A stretch of DNA of 17,390 bases from Flavobacteriaceae bacterium TMED48 (lineage in GTDB: Bacteria > Bacteroidota > Bacteroidia > Flavobacteriales > Flavobacteriaceae), in NCBI GenBank assembly GCA_002167945.1, contig NHDB01000025.1:21860-39249 (forward strand). The letters run 5' to 3'. The notes under the pieces were generated by a model that searched no databases, was not told the DNA's origin, and saw only the letters and a list, made by a program, of their open reading frames with translations. Position 1 is the first letter of the stretch. Each line of letters begins with the position of its first letter. Positions 8,085 to 15,437 of this stretch are shown piece after piece. The translations under genes were made by a program, and so were the position numbers.

Positions 8085-8369
8085 ATGAAAAAGAAAATTG
8101 ACTTAACAGAGGAGCAAATTGATCGTGTGATAGAAATGGCATGGGAAGATCGTACCCCTTTTGAGGCCATGCAGGTTCAATTTGGTTTAAAAGAACAGGA
8201 TGTCATCACCCTCATGCGAAGAGAAATGAAGCCGTCTAGCTTTAAAATGTGGAGAGCAAGAGTGCAGGGCCGGGGGACCAAACATCAAAATAAACGACCG
8301 GAGGACACCAATACGTTTCGATGCTCTAGACAAAAGGGGATCAGTAATAATAAAATTTCCAAACGTTAA
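8085..8369 (+). CDS. DUF2805 / TIGR03643 family small protein
   Basis: This 94-residue protein matches the TIGR03643 (DUF2805) family: IDLTEEQIDRVIEMAWEDRT, then PFEAMQVQFGLKEQDVITLM, RREMKPSSFKMWRARVQGR and TKH. The first part looks like a helix-turn-helix or short helical bundle (residues 8-44), and the Arg/Lys-rich second half could bind nucleic acid. The family is described only as short proteins that tend to lie near cryptochrome/photolyase genes, and function is unknown. The ATG at 8085 follows the preceding stop by one base; an in-frame ATG at 8004 would run back 80 bases into the photolyase-like gene and adds residues not matching the family. The C-terminal 25 residues after TKHQNKR are less conserved. 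It is the last gene of the cluster. Confidence 0.88.
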   Translation: MKKKIDLTEEQIDRVIEMAWEDRTPFEAMQVQFGLKEQDVITLMRREMKPSSFKMWRARVQGRGTKHQNKRPEDTNTFRCSRQKGISNNKISKR

Positions 8370-8370
8370 C

Positions 8371-9198
8371 TCAATAGCGGACTTCCACATTCATCCCCAC
8401 ACTTGCAACACCCACTTTAGTCCATGTGCCTTGACTTACTTCACGTGCAATAAGTTGGGATCCAAAAAAACCTCCAGAAAAGAACAATTTCCCTGGACCT
8501 AAATCTTCTATCCACTCAATCGCTACAAAAAAATCTTCATCTATTACAATTTCATAGGGGGTCAAATCCTTACTTACAATACCGGAGGTGATATCCGTTT
8601 CAATGATGATGTTTTCTTTAAGTAGTGTACTTGTTGGAAGCCCGTTTTGAACCGAGTAAAAATTAAGGCGAAATCGAACAGTACCGTAGTCATTTTCAAC
8701 TAGGGAAATATTGAATTTTTTAAGAATCATGGGACGTTTTCGCTGACGGACCACAAAGCCCATTTCATTCCCCAGTTTGTTGGTAGTGAAAGATGCATAG
8801 ATGAACTTTGAGGTTGTTTTATTACCTAATAGTTTCGTTTGGAAGTTTGTTCTTTTGGTTGTAATGACGACTTCTTCCAACGCTGTAGCTTCCTCTTCAA
8901 GAGGAATAATAATGAACTCATTTTGAATATATTCTTCTAATAGAAAAGTCTTGGATTCAAAACCTATCATTGAAAAGCGGAGGTTTGATCTACCGTATTT
9001 TTGAGGATCAACCTCAAGTTGAAAATAGCCTTCTTCATCCGTTACTGTACCAATATTTTTATCCACTAATCCGATATTAACAAAGGGAAGTGGATCGTGG
9101 GTTGATGCATCAACTACCTGACCAACCAATGTTTTTTGGCCAAGGCTTGTATAAGGGAATAGCGTTAGGTAAAGTAGGAGAGTGATTTTAAGGGGCAT
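8371..9198 (-). CDS. CarboxypepD_reg-like domain exported protein
   Basis: This 275-residue protein begins with a signal peptide (MPLKITLLLYLTLFPYTSLG, then Q). A CarboxypepD_reg-like beta-sandwich follows at about residues 22-95 (VGQVVDASTHDPLPFVNIGL, then a GTVTDEEGYFQLEV loop), ending with a LEEVVIT stretch like the linker ahead of TonB-dependent receptor plugs. No TonB receptor barrel follows; the rest, about 160 residues, is predicted mostly beta with no family I recognise. Proteins of this type are usually periplasmic or outer-membrane associated in Bacteroidota. The gene starts 13 bases after murA on the same strand, so it is probably co-transcribed. It converges on the DUF2805 gene with a single base between the two stop codons. 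Confidence 0.82.
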   Translation of the reverse strand: MPLKITLLLYLTLFPYTSLGQKTLVGQVVDASTHDPLPFVNIGLVDKNIGTVTDEEGYFQLEVDPQKYGRSNLRFSMIGFESKTFLLEEYIQNEFIIIPLEEEATALEEVVITTKRTNFQTKLLGNKTTSKFIYASFTTNKLGNEMGFVVRQRKRPMILKKFNISLVENDYGTVRFRLNFYSVQNGLPTSTLLKENIIIETDITSGIVSKDLTPYEIVIDEDFFVAIEWIEDLGPGKLFFSGGFFGSQLIAREVSQGTWTKVGVASVGMNVEVRY

Positions 9199-9211
9199 GG
9201 GGCATTCAATT

Positions 9212-10525
9212 TCAATTTTTTACACGTTTAATTTCAGCACCAATTTTTTGTAATCGAGGTACAATATTTTCGTAACCCCGATCGATTTGCTCGATATTGT
9301 GAATGATACTGGTTCCCTTGGCCGAAAGGGCGGCAATCAGTAGAGAAACTCCAGCGCGAATGTCAGGTGAAGTAAGGGTTGCAGCTTTTAGCTGAGATTT
9401 AAAATCATGTCCAATGACTGTCGCTCGATGAGGGTCGCAAAGAATGATTTTGGCTCCCATATCGATAAGTTTATCCACAAAAAACAATCGACTTTCAAAC
9501 ATTTTTTGATGGATTAAAACACTTCCTTTGGCTTGGGTAGCAACAACGAGTATAATACTGAGTAAGTCAGGTGTAAATCCAGGCCAAGGCGCATCTGAAA
9601 TGGTTAAAATAGATCCGTCGATAAAACTTTGAATTTCATAACCGTCCTTGTGTGCAGGTATAAAGATATCATCGCCTTTTTTTTCTATTTGAATCCCGAG
9701 CTTTCTAAAGACATTTGGCATTTGTCCTAGAAATTCCCACCGAACGTTTTTAATTGTGATTTCGCTTTTAGTCATGGCAGCCAATCCAACCCAACTTCCT
9801 ATTTCTATCATGTCAGGAAGGACAGTGTGTTCGGTTCCGGAAAGGCTTTTTACTCCTTCAATATGAAGAAGGTTTGAACCGATCCCTTTAATTTTTGCTC
9901 CCATACGGTTCAGCATAGAACAAAGTTGTTGTAGATAAGGTTCGCAGGCTGCATTATAAATTGAAGTATGTCCTTCAGCAAGAACAGCCGCCATTACAAT
10001 ATTGGCTGTACCAGTCACTGAGGCCTCGTCAAGCAAAAGATCTGCTCCAATCAATTGTTCAGCTTCTACACTATAAAAATAGTCTTCTTTGTTGTAATTG
10101 AATTTGGCACCTAATTGGATAAGTCCCTCGAAATGAGTGTCTAATCGGCGCCTACCTATTTTGTCTCCCCCCGGTCTAGGAATACTCCCTTTTCCAAAAC
10201 GAGCAAGAAGAGGGCCGACGAGCATGATAGAGCCCCGCAGTCCCTTGCCGTCGATTTTGAATTGGTCAGAATCTAGGTAGTCTAAATCCAGTGTATCTGA
10301 TTGAAATTGATAGCTTCCAGGACCTAACTGTGTTATTTTGACACCTAGATTTTTGAGTAGTGTAATGAGTTTGTTGACATCAACGATGTCTGGAATATTG
10401 TCAATAGTGATTTGATCTGCAGTTAATAGCACTGCACATAAAATTTGTAAGGCTTCATTTTTTGCTCCTTGAGGAGTAATGGATCCTTTTAATGCTTTGC
10501 CTCCTTCTATTACAAATGATTCCAT
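9212..10525 (-). CDS. murA: UDP-N-acetylglucosamine 1-carboxyvinyltransferase
   Basis: This 437-residue enzyme transfers enolpyruvate from PEP to UDP-GlcNAc, the first committed step of peptidoglycan synthesis in the cytoplasm. The EPSP synthase-like fold is clear: GGKALKGSITPQGAKNEAL with Lys22-Asn23 (PEP/UDP site), LRGSIMLVGPLLARFGKG (96-113), SDAPWPGFTPDL and IDRGYENIVPRL near the C-terminus. The catalytic-loop Cys (E. coli Cys115) is Asp121 in the sequence RPGGDKIGRRRLDTHFEG. Cys-to-Asp MurA enzymes stay active but are not alkylated by fosfomycin (known from Mycobacterium and Chlamydia). Full length; the ATG at 10525 is 5 bases after the DUF4290 stop, and the pair is a conserved neighbour arrangement in Bacteroidota. 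Confidence 0.97.
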   Translation of the reverse strand: MESFVIEGGKALKGSITPQGAKNEALQILCAVLLTADQITIDNIPDIVDVNKLITLLKNLGVKITQLGPGSYQFQSDTLDLDYLDSDQFKIDGKGLRGSIMLVGPLLARFGKGSIPRPGGDKIGRRRLDTHFEGLIQLGAKFNYNKEDYFYSVEAEQLIGADLLLDEASVTGTANIVMAAVLAEGHTSIYNAACEPYLQQLCSMLNRMGAKIKGIGSNLLHIEGVKSLSGTEHTVLPDMIEIGSWVGLAAMTKSEITIKNVRWEFLGQMPNVFRKLGIQIEKKGDDIFIPAHKDGYEIQSFIDGSILTISDAPWPGFTPDLLSIILVVATQAKGSVLIHQKMFESRLFFVDKLIDMGAKIILCDPHRATVIGHDFKSQLKAATLTSPDIRAGVSLLIAALSAKGTSIIHNIEQIDRGYENIVPRLQKIGAEIKRVKN

Positions 10526-10530
10526 ACTGA

Positions 10531-11172
10531 CTAGTAACGTTTACGTTTGTTTCTTCGTTGTTTGCTAGCGGTATTACTTTTAGGACCGTTTCCGTTTTTG
10601 GATTTGAATTTAAGCAGTTCAGCGGATTCACTTAGAGGTAGCTGTGATGCGGCTACTTTTAGTTTTCCGTTGGAAAGTTCATCAAGGTGAGCCATGATAA
10701 CTGCGTCGTCAACAGAATCTTTATTCCAACTTAAAAAGCTTTTTTTCATGTGATTCGCAATGGTAAAAACTAAAACTTCCTTGAGTTCATTTTCTTCCCA
10801 GTTGATGGCAACATCAATCATGCGCTTGATGTTATTTCCATAAAACCGATATTTCGGGTGGTTTTGGGGATAAGCAAGTTTATCAGGTTTAGCGTCTAAA
10901 ACTTCTTTTTCAGGCTTTTCAAAAGGACATTCAACATCTATATCGAAACCGGCCATGATAAAAAACTGATCCCATAATTTATGTTGAAAGTCAGGGACGT
11001 CTCTTAGGTGAGGGTTGAGGTTACCCATTACACCGATGATGGCTTTGGCCTTTTTGTTTCTTTCCTCGGCATTGGTTTCTGCCTTGGCCTGCTCAATCAT
11101 CAAGTGAATGTGTCTGCCGTATTCAGGAATAATTAATCGCTCGCGCTTGGTATTATACTGCAAGGTTTCCAT
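10531..11172 (-). CDS. DUF4290 domain-containing protein
   Basis: This 213-residue protein matches DUF4290: METLQYNTKRERLIIPEYGR, then HIHLMIEQA, a GVMGNLNPHLRDVPDFQHKL stretch (47-66), KYRFYGNNIKRMIDVAI and MKKSFLSWNKDSVDD. The predicted structure is largely helical with no signal peptide or membrane segment. The C-terminal tail (from about residue 190) is Lys/Arg/Asn-rich and ends KQRRNKRKRY, which suggests contact with RNA, DNA or acidic surfaces. The family is nearly restricted to Bacteroidota, lies just upstream of murA and has no established function. Only 5 bases separate it from murA, so the two are surely co-transcribed. Confidence 0.9.
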   Translation of the reverse strand: METLQYNTKRERLIIPEYGRHIHLMIEQAKAETNAEERNKKAKAIIGVMGNLNPHLRDVPDFQHKLWDQFFIMAGFDIDVECPFEKPEKEVLDAKPDKLAYPQNHPKYRFYGNNIKRMIDVAINWEENELKEVLVFTIANHMKKSFLSWNKDSVDDAVIMAHLDELSNGKLKVAASQLPLSESAELLKFKSKNGNGPKSNTASKQRRNKRKRY

Positions 11173-11257
11173 AAAAAATAGTTGCTAATGTAGTAGTGAG
11201 GTAAATAATAATTGCAAATTAGTAAATTCTATCGAATTCTGTTGTTTTTTGTTAAAA

Positions 11258-11548
11258 TTAGAGGGTAATAATTCCCTCTAAGGTGCTGGCTTTCTTATAG
11301 ATTTGAATCACGCTGTCTGGAGTTTCCATTTTGACCTTAACGCTTAAACTGGTAAAGGTTTTTTTACTGGACTGTTTTTCAGAAAACTGAGGTTCATCAT
11401 GGTCAAAATACGATTTTAAAGTGTTTATATGCTCGGATTCAGCTTTTACAATAAATTTGAATAAATAAACACCAGGCCATTCTTGTGATTCAAGTAGTTG
11501 GTCATAAAATCGTGAATAAAAATCGTCAGACTGCGGTTGGGTTTGCAC
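11258..11548 (-). CDS. DUF493 (YbeD-like) family protein
   Basis: This is a small protein of 96 residues with the DUF493 pattern: FYSRFYDQL, then ESQEWPGVYLFKFIVKA, an acidic loop and TFTSLSVKVKMETPDSVIQI near the end. DUF493/YbeD proteins have an ACT-like alpha-beta fold and are thought to be small regulatory domains; their partner is generally unknown. The start codon is either a GTG at 11548 (chosen) or the adjacent TTG at 11551, differing by one residue. It is 85 bases upstream of the DUF4290 gene on the same strand and divergent from the AAA ATPase gene, whose probable promoter overlaps its first codons. Confidence 0.85.
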   Translation of the reverse strand: MQTQPQSDDFYSRFYDQLLESQEWPGVYLFKFIVKAESEHINTLKSYFDHDEPQFSEKQSSKKTFTSLSVKVKMETPDSVIQIYKKASTLEGIITL

Positions 11549-11564
11549 CAAGGTTTTACTTTTG
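11537..11564 (+). promoter_or_regulatory. Promoter of the AAA ATPase-recQ-fmt operon
   Basis: TTG (11537-11539), a 17-base spacer and TACTTTTG (11557-11564) fit the Bacteroidota pattern TTG-N17-23-TAnnTTTG. Transcription would start near 11570, about 27 bases before the ATPase ATG. The -33 element lies inside the 5' coding end of the divergent DUF493 gene, so the two transcription units share this short region. Confidence 0.65.
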
Positions 11565-11596
11565 TATAAAGATACGGTTTTATTTTTTTTGCTTTT

Positions 11597-12142
11597 ATGA
11601 AAAAAAAAAGAATAGTCATTAGTGGAGGCCCTGGAGCGGGTAAAACAACCCTTGTCAATGGTTTGAACAAGCTTGGATACGGCACCTTTGATGAATATTC
11701 TAGGACGTTGATTGAGAAAGCAAAAATCGAAGGAAAAAATCGTTATTTCCTATCAGATCCCTATGTGTTTAGCGAAGCACTTTTTACAGGAAGAAAGAAG
11801 CAATACGAAGATTTATACAAACTGAACGCAAAGCTCCCTTATGTTTTTTTTGACAGGGGTATACATGATATTTACGCCTACCTTAAAGCCATAGGAAAGG
11901 ATACGAAGTCATGGGAGAAAAGAGTGTCTGAATTCCAGTATGATTTGGTTTTCTTATTGAGTCCTTGGAAAGATATTTACGAAGAAGACGAACAGCGCAC
12001 AGAAAGTTTTGAAGAAGCAGCTCATTATTTCTCATTTATTGAAGCAGTTTATAAACAATCCCATAAAATTGTCTATGTTCCTCAAGATACTGTCGCATCG
12101 AGAATTTCTTTTATAGAAGATAAAGTAAGATTGCATGGATAA
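11597..12142 (+). CDS. AAA_28-type P-loop ATPase
   Basis: This 181-residue protein has a Walker A motif GGPGAGKTT at residues 10-18, directly after the first strand (RIVIS). The FDRGIHDIYAYL segment at 105-116 is typical of AAA_28/NadR-kinase-like P-loop proteins, and DLVFLLSPW (residues 116-124 region) fits the next core strand. The AAA_28 group is kinase-like rather than a ring-forming AAA+ motor; it binds NTP and probably phosphorylates a small molecule, but its substrate is not known. It overlaps recQ by 8 bases and is the first gene of the operon with recQ and fmt. No signal peptide. The start ATG is followed by a run of lysines encoded by A-rich sequence. Confidence 0.85.
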   Translation: MKKKRIVISGGPGAGKTTLVNGLNKLGYGTFDEYSRTLIEKAKIEGKNRYFLSDPYVFSEALFTGRKKQYEDLYKLNAKLPYVFFDRGIHDIYAYLKAIGKDTKSWEKRVSEFQYDLVFLLSPWKDIYEEDEQRTESFEEAAHYFSFIEAVYKQSHKIVYVPQDTVASRISFIEDKVRLHG

Positions 12143-14027
12143 AAAAGCAGTTTTAAAATCTTATTGGGGTTTCGATGCATTCAGACCTTTTCAAGAAGAT
12201 ATTATAGATTCGGTCTTAGCTAAAAAAGACACACTCGCCCTACTCCCTACCGGTGGTGGGAAGTCTCTTTGTTATCAACTTCCTGCTCTGATGAATCCGG
12301 GTTTTGCTCTGGTTGTTTCCCCTTTGATTGCCCTTATGGAGGATCAGGTAAGTACGTTAAAAGAACTAGGGGTAAAAGCCATGTATTTTGAATCAGACCC
12401 TAAGGGACTGAGTCTTTCAAAACAATTAGACAATGCGCTTTATGGTAATTATAAAGTAGTTTTTGTTTCTCCAGAGCGTTTGGGTAACCCCTCTTTTTTG
12501 CAGCAAATAAAAAGCGCCCCCATTTCATTAATTGCTGTAGATGAAGCTCATTGTATTTCTGAATGGGGACACGATTTTCGTCCAACTTACAGAAAAATCA
12601 ATGTGTTGAGAGAGGTTTTTCCTCAAGCACCTATATTGGCATTAACAGCTTCTGCCACCATAGAAGTTAAAAAGGATATTGAAATCCATTTAGGATTAAA
12701 ATCACCTTCAAATTTTACAGCTTCTTATGAACGAGTCAATTTGGCCTATAAAGTTTGGAATACCGAGGATAAGTTTACCACAGTACTTCAACTAGTAAAT
12801 TACTACAATGGGAGTAGTATCATTTATTGTTATACAAGAAAACAGACCGAGCTATTAGCCGAATTTTTAAATCAAAATCAACATAAGGCTTCCTATTTTC
12901 ACGCAGGCTTGTTGACTTCACAAAAGAAAGCACGATTAAAAGCCTGGCAAGATGGAGTAATAACCCATATGGTCGCAACTACTGCATTTGGAATGGGTAT
13001 TGACAAAGCCGATGTCAGAACAGTAATCCATACCAGTATACCTAACAGTATAGAAAATTATTACCAAGAGAGTGGGAGAGCAGGGCGAGATGGTGCGGCG
13101 TCCAATAGCTTTTTACTTTATCACCAGGGGGACTTACTCGAATTGGGACAGAAAATTTTGGATCAAATTCCTAAAGAAGAAGAACTCAAACAGGTTTATA
13201 AAGATTTATGCAATTTTTTTCAAATTTCCTATGGTGAAGTCCAGGACCAAACCTACTCTTTGGATGTGGGGGAATATTGTAAACGCTATCAGCACACTGA
13301 AAAAAAACTTCATCAGTGCCTAATTCAACTTGAGAAAACAGGAGTTTTGAATTGGTATGCTTCCAAAACAAAGGAGCTTCGAATAAAATCGAAAAGTTCA
13401 CCAGAAAGAGCTCAGAACTTTACTGAATCAGGGACGACTTCAGCAAGAATAATTGAGTATTTTATGCGTCAGTATCCTCACTTTTTTATTGAAGTAGTTC
13501 GCGTAAAGCAGCAAACCGTCTGTAATGGGCTCCGTCTTTCCAAAGACCGCCTTCAATCAGCACTCTATCAGCTACAACAAGAAAATCTTATAGAGTATAC
13601 CGATACTGCTACCAATCTATATCTCACTTTTCAAGTTCCTCGAGAGGATCAATATACTCTTAGACCTGCAAAAGATTTACTTAAAAAGTTAAAAAAGCAG
13701 AAAGTAGCAAAACTAGATGCTATACTCTCCTTTGTCAAGGAAGAGAAAAAATGTAGACGGAATTTTATACTCGATTATTTTGGTGAAACCAAGCGATCCA
13801 ACTGCCATCAATGTTCCTCGGCTTCTTGCAAGATAGATTTGGATGCCTGTCTAGATTTTGAATCAAAAGTCATTGAATTACTTAAAAAGCAACCGCATTC
13901 AATACAGGAGCTCAAGCAAAAGTTGTATTTTGAGCCCAAAGCTCTAGAAGCACTTTTTGCCGTATTGATGGAAAAGCAGCAAATAATAAAAAATCCCCAA
14001 CACAAATTTTTTTGGATTGATGAATAA
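12135..14027 (+). CDS. recQ: RecQ-family ATP-dependent DNA helicase
   Basis: This 630-residue 3'-to-5' superfamily 2 helicase acts in recombination and fork repair. The N-terminal motif 0 (FRPFQEDII, 16-24), Walker A TGGGKS (39-44), the DEAH box (VDEAHCISEWGHDFRP, 135-150) and motif III LALTASAT (168-175) are present. In the second lobe, FHAGL (255-259), TTAFGMGIDKADVR (282-295) and motif VI QESGRAGR (311-318) are intact. A helical/winged-helix stretch (about 435-500) precedes the zinc cysteines Cys540, Cys557, Cys560 and Cys565; in E. coli RecQ the zinc module comes before the winged helix. There is no HRDC domain; a short tail of about 60 residues closes the protein. Short RecQs of this architecture are common in Bacteroidota. 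It overlaps the ATPase gene and fmt by 8 bases each. Confidence 0.96.
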   Translation: MDKKAVLKSYWGFDAFRPFQEDIIDSVLAKKDTLALLPTGGGKSLCYQLPALMNPGFALVVSPLIALMEDQVSTLKELGVKAMYFESDPKGLSLSKQLDNALYGNYKVVFVSPERLGNPSFLQQIKSAPISLIAVDEAHCISEWGHDFRPTYRKINVLREVFPQAPILALTASATIEVKKDIEIHLGLKSPSNFTASYERVNLAYKVWNTEDKFTTVLQLVNYYNGSSIIYCYTRKQTELLAEFLNQNQHKASYFHAGLLTSQKKARLKAWQDGVITHMVATTAFGMGIDKADVRTVIHTSIPNSIENYYQESGRAGRDGAASNSFLLYHQGDLLELGQKILDQIPKEEELKQVYKDLCNFFQISYGEVQDQTYSLDVGEYCKRYQHTEKKLHQCLIQLEKTGVLNWYASKTKELRIKSKSSPERAQNFTESGTTSARIIEYFMRQYPHFFIEVVRVKQQTVCNGLRLSKDRLQSALYQLQQENLIEYTDTATNLYLTFQVPREDQYTLRPAKDLLKKLKKQKVAKLDAILSFVKEEKKCRRNFILDYFGETKRSNCHQCSSASCKIDLDACLDFESKVIELLKKQPHSIQELKQKLYFEPKALEALFAVLMEKQQIIKNPQHKFFWIDE

Positions 14028-14976
14028 ACACACGCTACCCACTCTAGTTTTTTTTGGTACCCCTGAATTCGCTCGTTATTGCTTGGCACATCTTGTAGAA
14101 GCAGGGTTTACTGTAAAAGGAGTTGTTACAGCTCCAGATCGAAAGGCAGGTAGAGGTAAAAAGATGACTCATTCAGCGGTAAAGGCGTATGCAATTGCCA
14201 AAAAACTCGAAGTCTTACAGCCCACCAACTTAAAAAGTCCAGAGTTTATTACCCAACTTCAGGCTTTAGGAGCACAGGTTTATGCCGTAGTGGCCTTTCG
14301 TATGTTACCCAAGGTAGTTTGGAACCTTCCCAGCTTAGGAACCATAAATTTACACGCCTCACTTTTACCAGATTACAGAGGTGCTGCACCGATCAATTGG
14401 GTTTTAATCAACGGAGAAACAGAAACAGGAGTAACGACATTCTTAATTGACGAGGCAATCGATTCTGGCGCTGTTTTAATGAAAGAGACCACTTCTATAG
14501 TTCCAGAGGATAATTTTGAAACTCTCCACAACAGATTGCTTGAAATTGGGGCTCCGCTGCTGGCAGCAACCCTTATCCAGCTCTCCAATAAAACCATTTC
14601 CGCCCAGAAGCAGGTAGAAAAAGAGCATACAAAAACGGCTCCTAAACTCAATGCTGAAAAAACTAGAATTCAATGGACTTCAACTTTAAAACAATTAGTC
14701 AATCATATTCGAGGATTTAATCCCTATCCAGGAGCTTGGACGTATTTAGAAAATAGCGGGCAAGAATTAAGAATTAAAATTTTTGAAGCAGAGGCACTTT
14801 ATGAAACACCCAAGGAGGAAAATGGAACCCTAGTAGTCAAAGATTCGAAGTTAATGATTGCACACTCTGAGGGCTATCTTATTTGCAAAGAAATTCAACT
14901 GCCAAACAAAAAAAGAATGGATGCAAAAGCTTTATTGAACGGCTATACCATCGAGGTTGATGCTAGAGTTTATTGA
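14020..14976 (+). CDS. fmt: Methionyl-tRNA formyltransferase
   Basis: This 318-residue enzyme formylates initiator Met-tRNA with 10-formyl-tetrahydrofolate. The formyltransferase core shows VFFGTPEFARYCL (10-22), VVTAPDRKAGRGKK (35-48), INLHASLLPDYRGAAPINW (109-127) with the catalytic Asn110 and His112, and FLIDEAIDSG (141-150) with Asp148. The smaller C-terminal tRNA-binding domain follows (IRGFNPYPGAWTY then ELRIKIFEAE). Length is normal. The ATG at 14020 overlaps the recQ end by 8 bases; a TTG three bases earlier is less likely. The gene ends the ATPase-recQ-fmt operon, and the region after it holds repeats and the promoter of the HU gene. Confidence 0.97.
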   Translation: MNKHTLPTLVFFGTPEFARYCLAHLVEAGFTVKGVVTAPDRKAGRGKKMTHSAVKAYAIAKKLEVLQPTNLKSPEFITQLQALGAQVYAVVAFRMLPKVVWNLPSLGTINLHASLLPDYRGAAPINWVLINGETETGVTTFLIDEAIDSGAVLMKETTSIVPEDNFETLHNRLLEIGAPLLAATLIQLSNKTISAQKQVEKEHTKTAPKLNAEKTRIQWTSTLKQLVNHIRGFNPYPGAWTYLENSGQELRIKIFEAEALYETPKEENGTLVVKDSKLMIAHSEGYLICKEIQLPNKKRMDAKALLNGYTIEVDARVY

Positions 14977-14990
14977 ATAATTGTCCAGCA

Positions 14991-15022
14991 TTATCAACAA
15001 AACAGTCTACTTATCAACAAAA
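14991..15022 (+). repeat. Pair of TTATCAACAAAA direct repeats
   Basis: TTATCAACAAAA occurs exactly at 14991-15002 and 15011-15022, a 20-base period (about two helical turns). TTATCAACA differs by one base from the DnaA box TTATCCACA. The pair lies between fmt and the HU promoter, so it could be a protein-binding site that regulates HU expression. Confidence 0.6.
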
Positions 15023-15045
15023 TCAGGGATTTAGCGAGTTTTTCC

Positions 15046-15075
15046 TTTGGTCTTTTGAAAATCCATATAAATTTG
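15046..15075 (+). promoter_or_regulatory. Promoter of the HU gene
   Basis: TTTG (15046-15049), an 18-base spacer and TAAATTTG (15068-15075) match the Bacteroidota consensus. The predicted start of transcription near 15081 leaves a leader of about 20 bases before the ATG at 15102. The direct-repeat pair at 14991-15022 lies just upstream. Confidence 0.72.
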
Positions 15076-15101
15076 TTGTATAACCTTATAAATTAATAAT
15101 T

Positions 15102-15374
15102 ATGAACAAAACAGAATTAATAGATGCAATGGCAGCGGACGCTGGCATCTCAAAAGCAGCAGCAAAAAAAGCATTAGAATCTTTCCTAGGTAGCGTAGGT
15201 GGAACCTTGAAAAAGGGTGGACGTGTATCTCTAGTAGGATTTGGATCTTGGTCAATTTCTAAAAGAGCTGCCCGTGATGGAAGAAACCCACAAACAGGTG
15301 CAACAATCAAAATTGCTGCAAAAAATGTTGTGAAGTTTAAAGCGGGTGCTGAATTATCTAGTTCAGTAAACTAA
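15102..15374 (+). CDS. HU-family nucleoid DNA-binding protein
   Basis: This 90-residue protein is a standard-length HU/IHF-fold DNA-binding protein that bends and compacts DNA. It begins MNKTELIDAMAADAGISKAA (dimerising helices) and has the beta-arm motif GRNPQTGATIKI (residues 66-77), whose Pro intercalates in DNA, ending with VKFKAGAELSSSVN. It is a single-gene transcription unit with its own promoter (15046-15075) and terminator (15397-15421). The gene lies between fmt and the YqgE gene. Confidence 0.97.
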   Translation: MNKTELIDAMAADAGISKAAAKKALESFLGSVGGTLKKGGRVSLVGFGSWSISKRAARDGRNPQTGATIKIAAKNVVKFKAGAELSSSVN

Positions 15375-15396
15375 TTACAACCGACAATATTAAATT

Positions 15397-15421
15397 AAAG
15401 CTCCCTAGTGGAGCTTTTTTT
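15397..15421 (+). terminator. Rho-independent terminator of the HU gene
   Basis: AAAGCTCC (15397-15404) pairs perfectly with GGAGCTTT (15410-15417) around a five-base loop and is followed by T residues to 15421. The hairpin starts 22 bases after the HU stop codon. Confidence 0.92.
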
Positions 15422-15437
15422 ATACTTTAGTTTTAAG

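Noticed and set aside
12135..14027. Rearranged RecQ with zinc motif after the winged helix as a novelty
   Set aside because: Short RecQ proteins of about 630 residues with this order and no HRDC are, to my knowledge, a common Bacteroidota form.
14991..15101. Replication origin suggested by DnaA-box-like repeats
   Set aside because: Only two imperfect boxes are present, with no dnaA/dnaN neighbour and no larger box cluster; a local regulatory site is the more modest reading.
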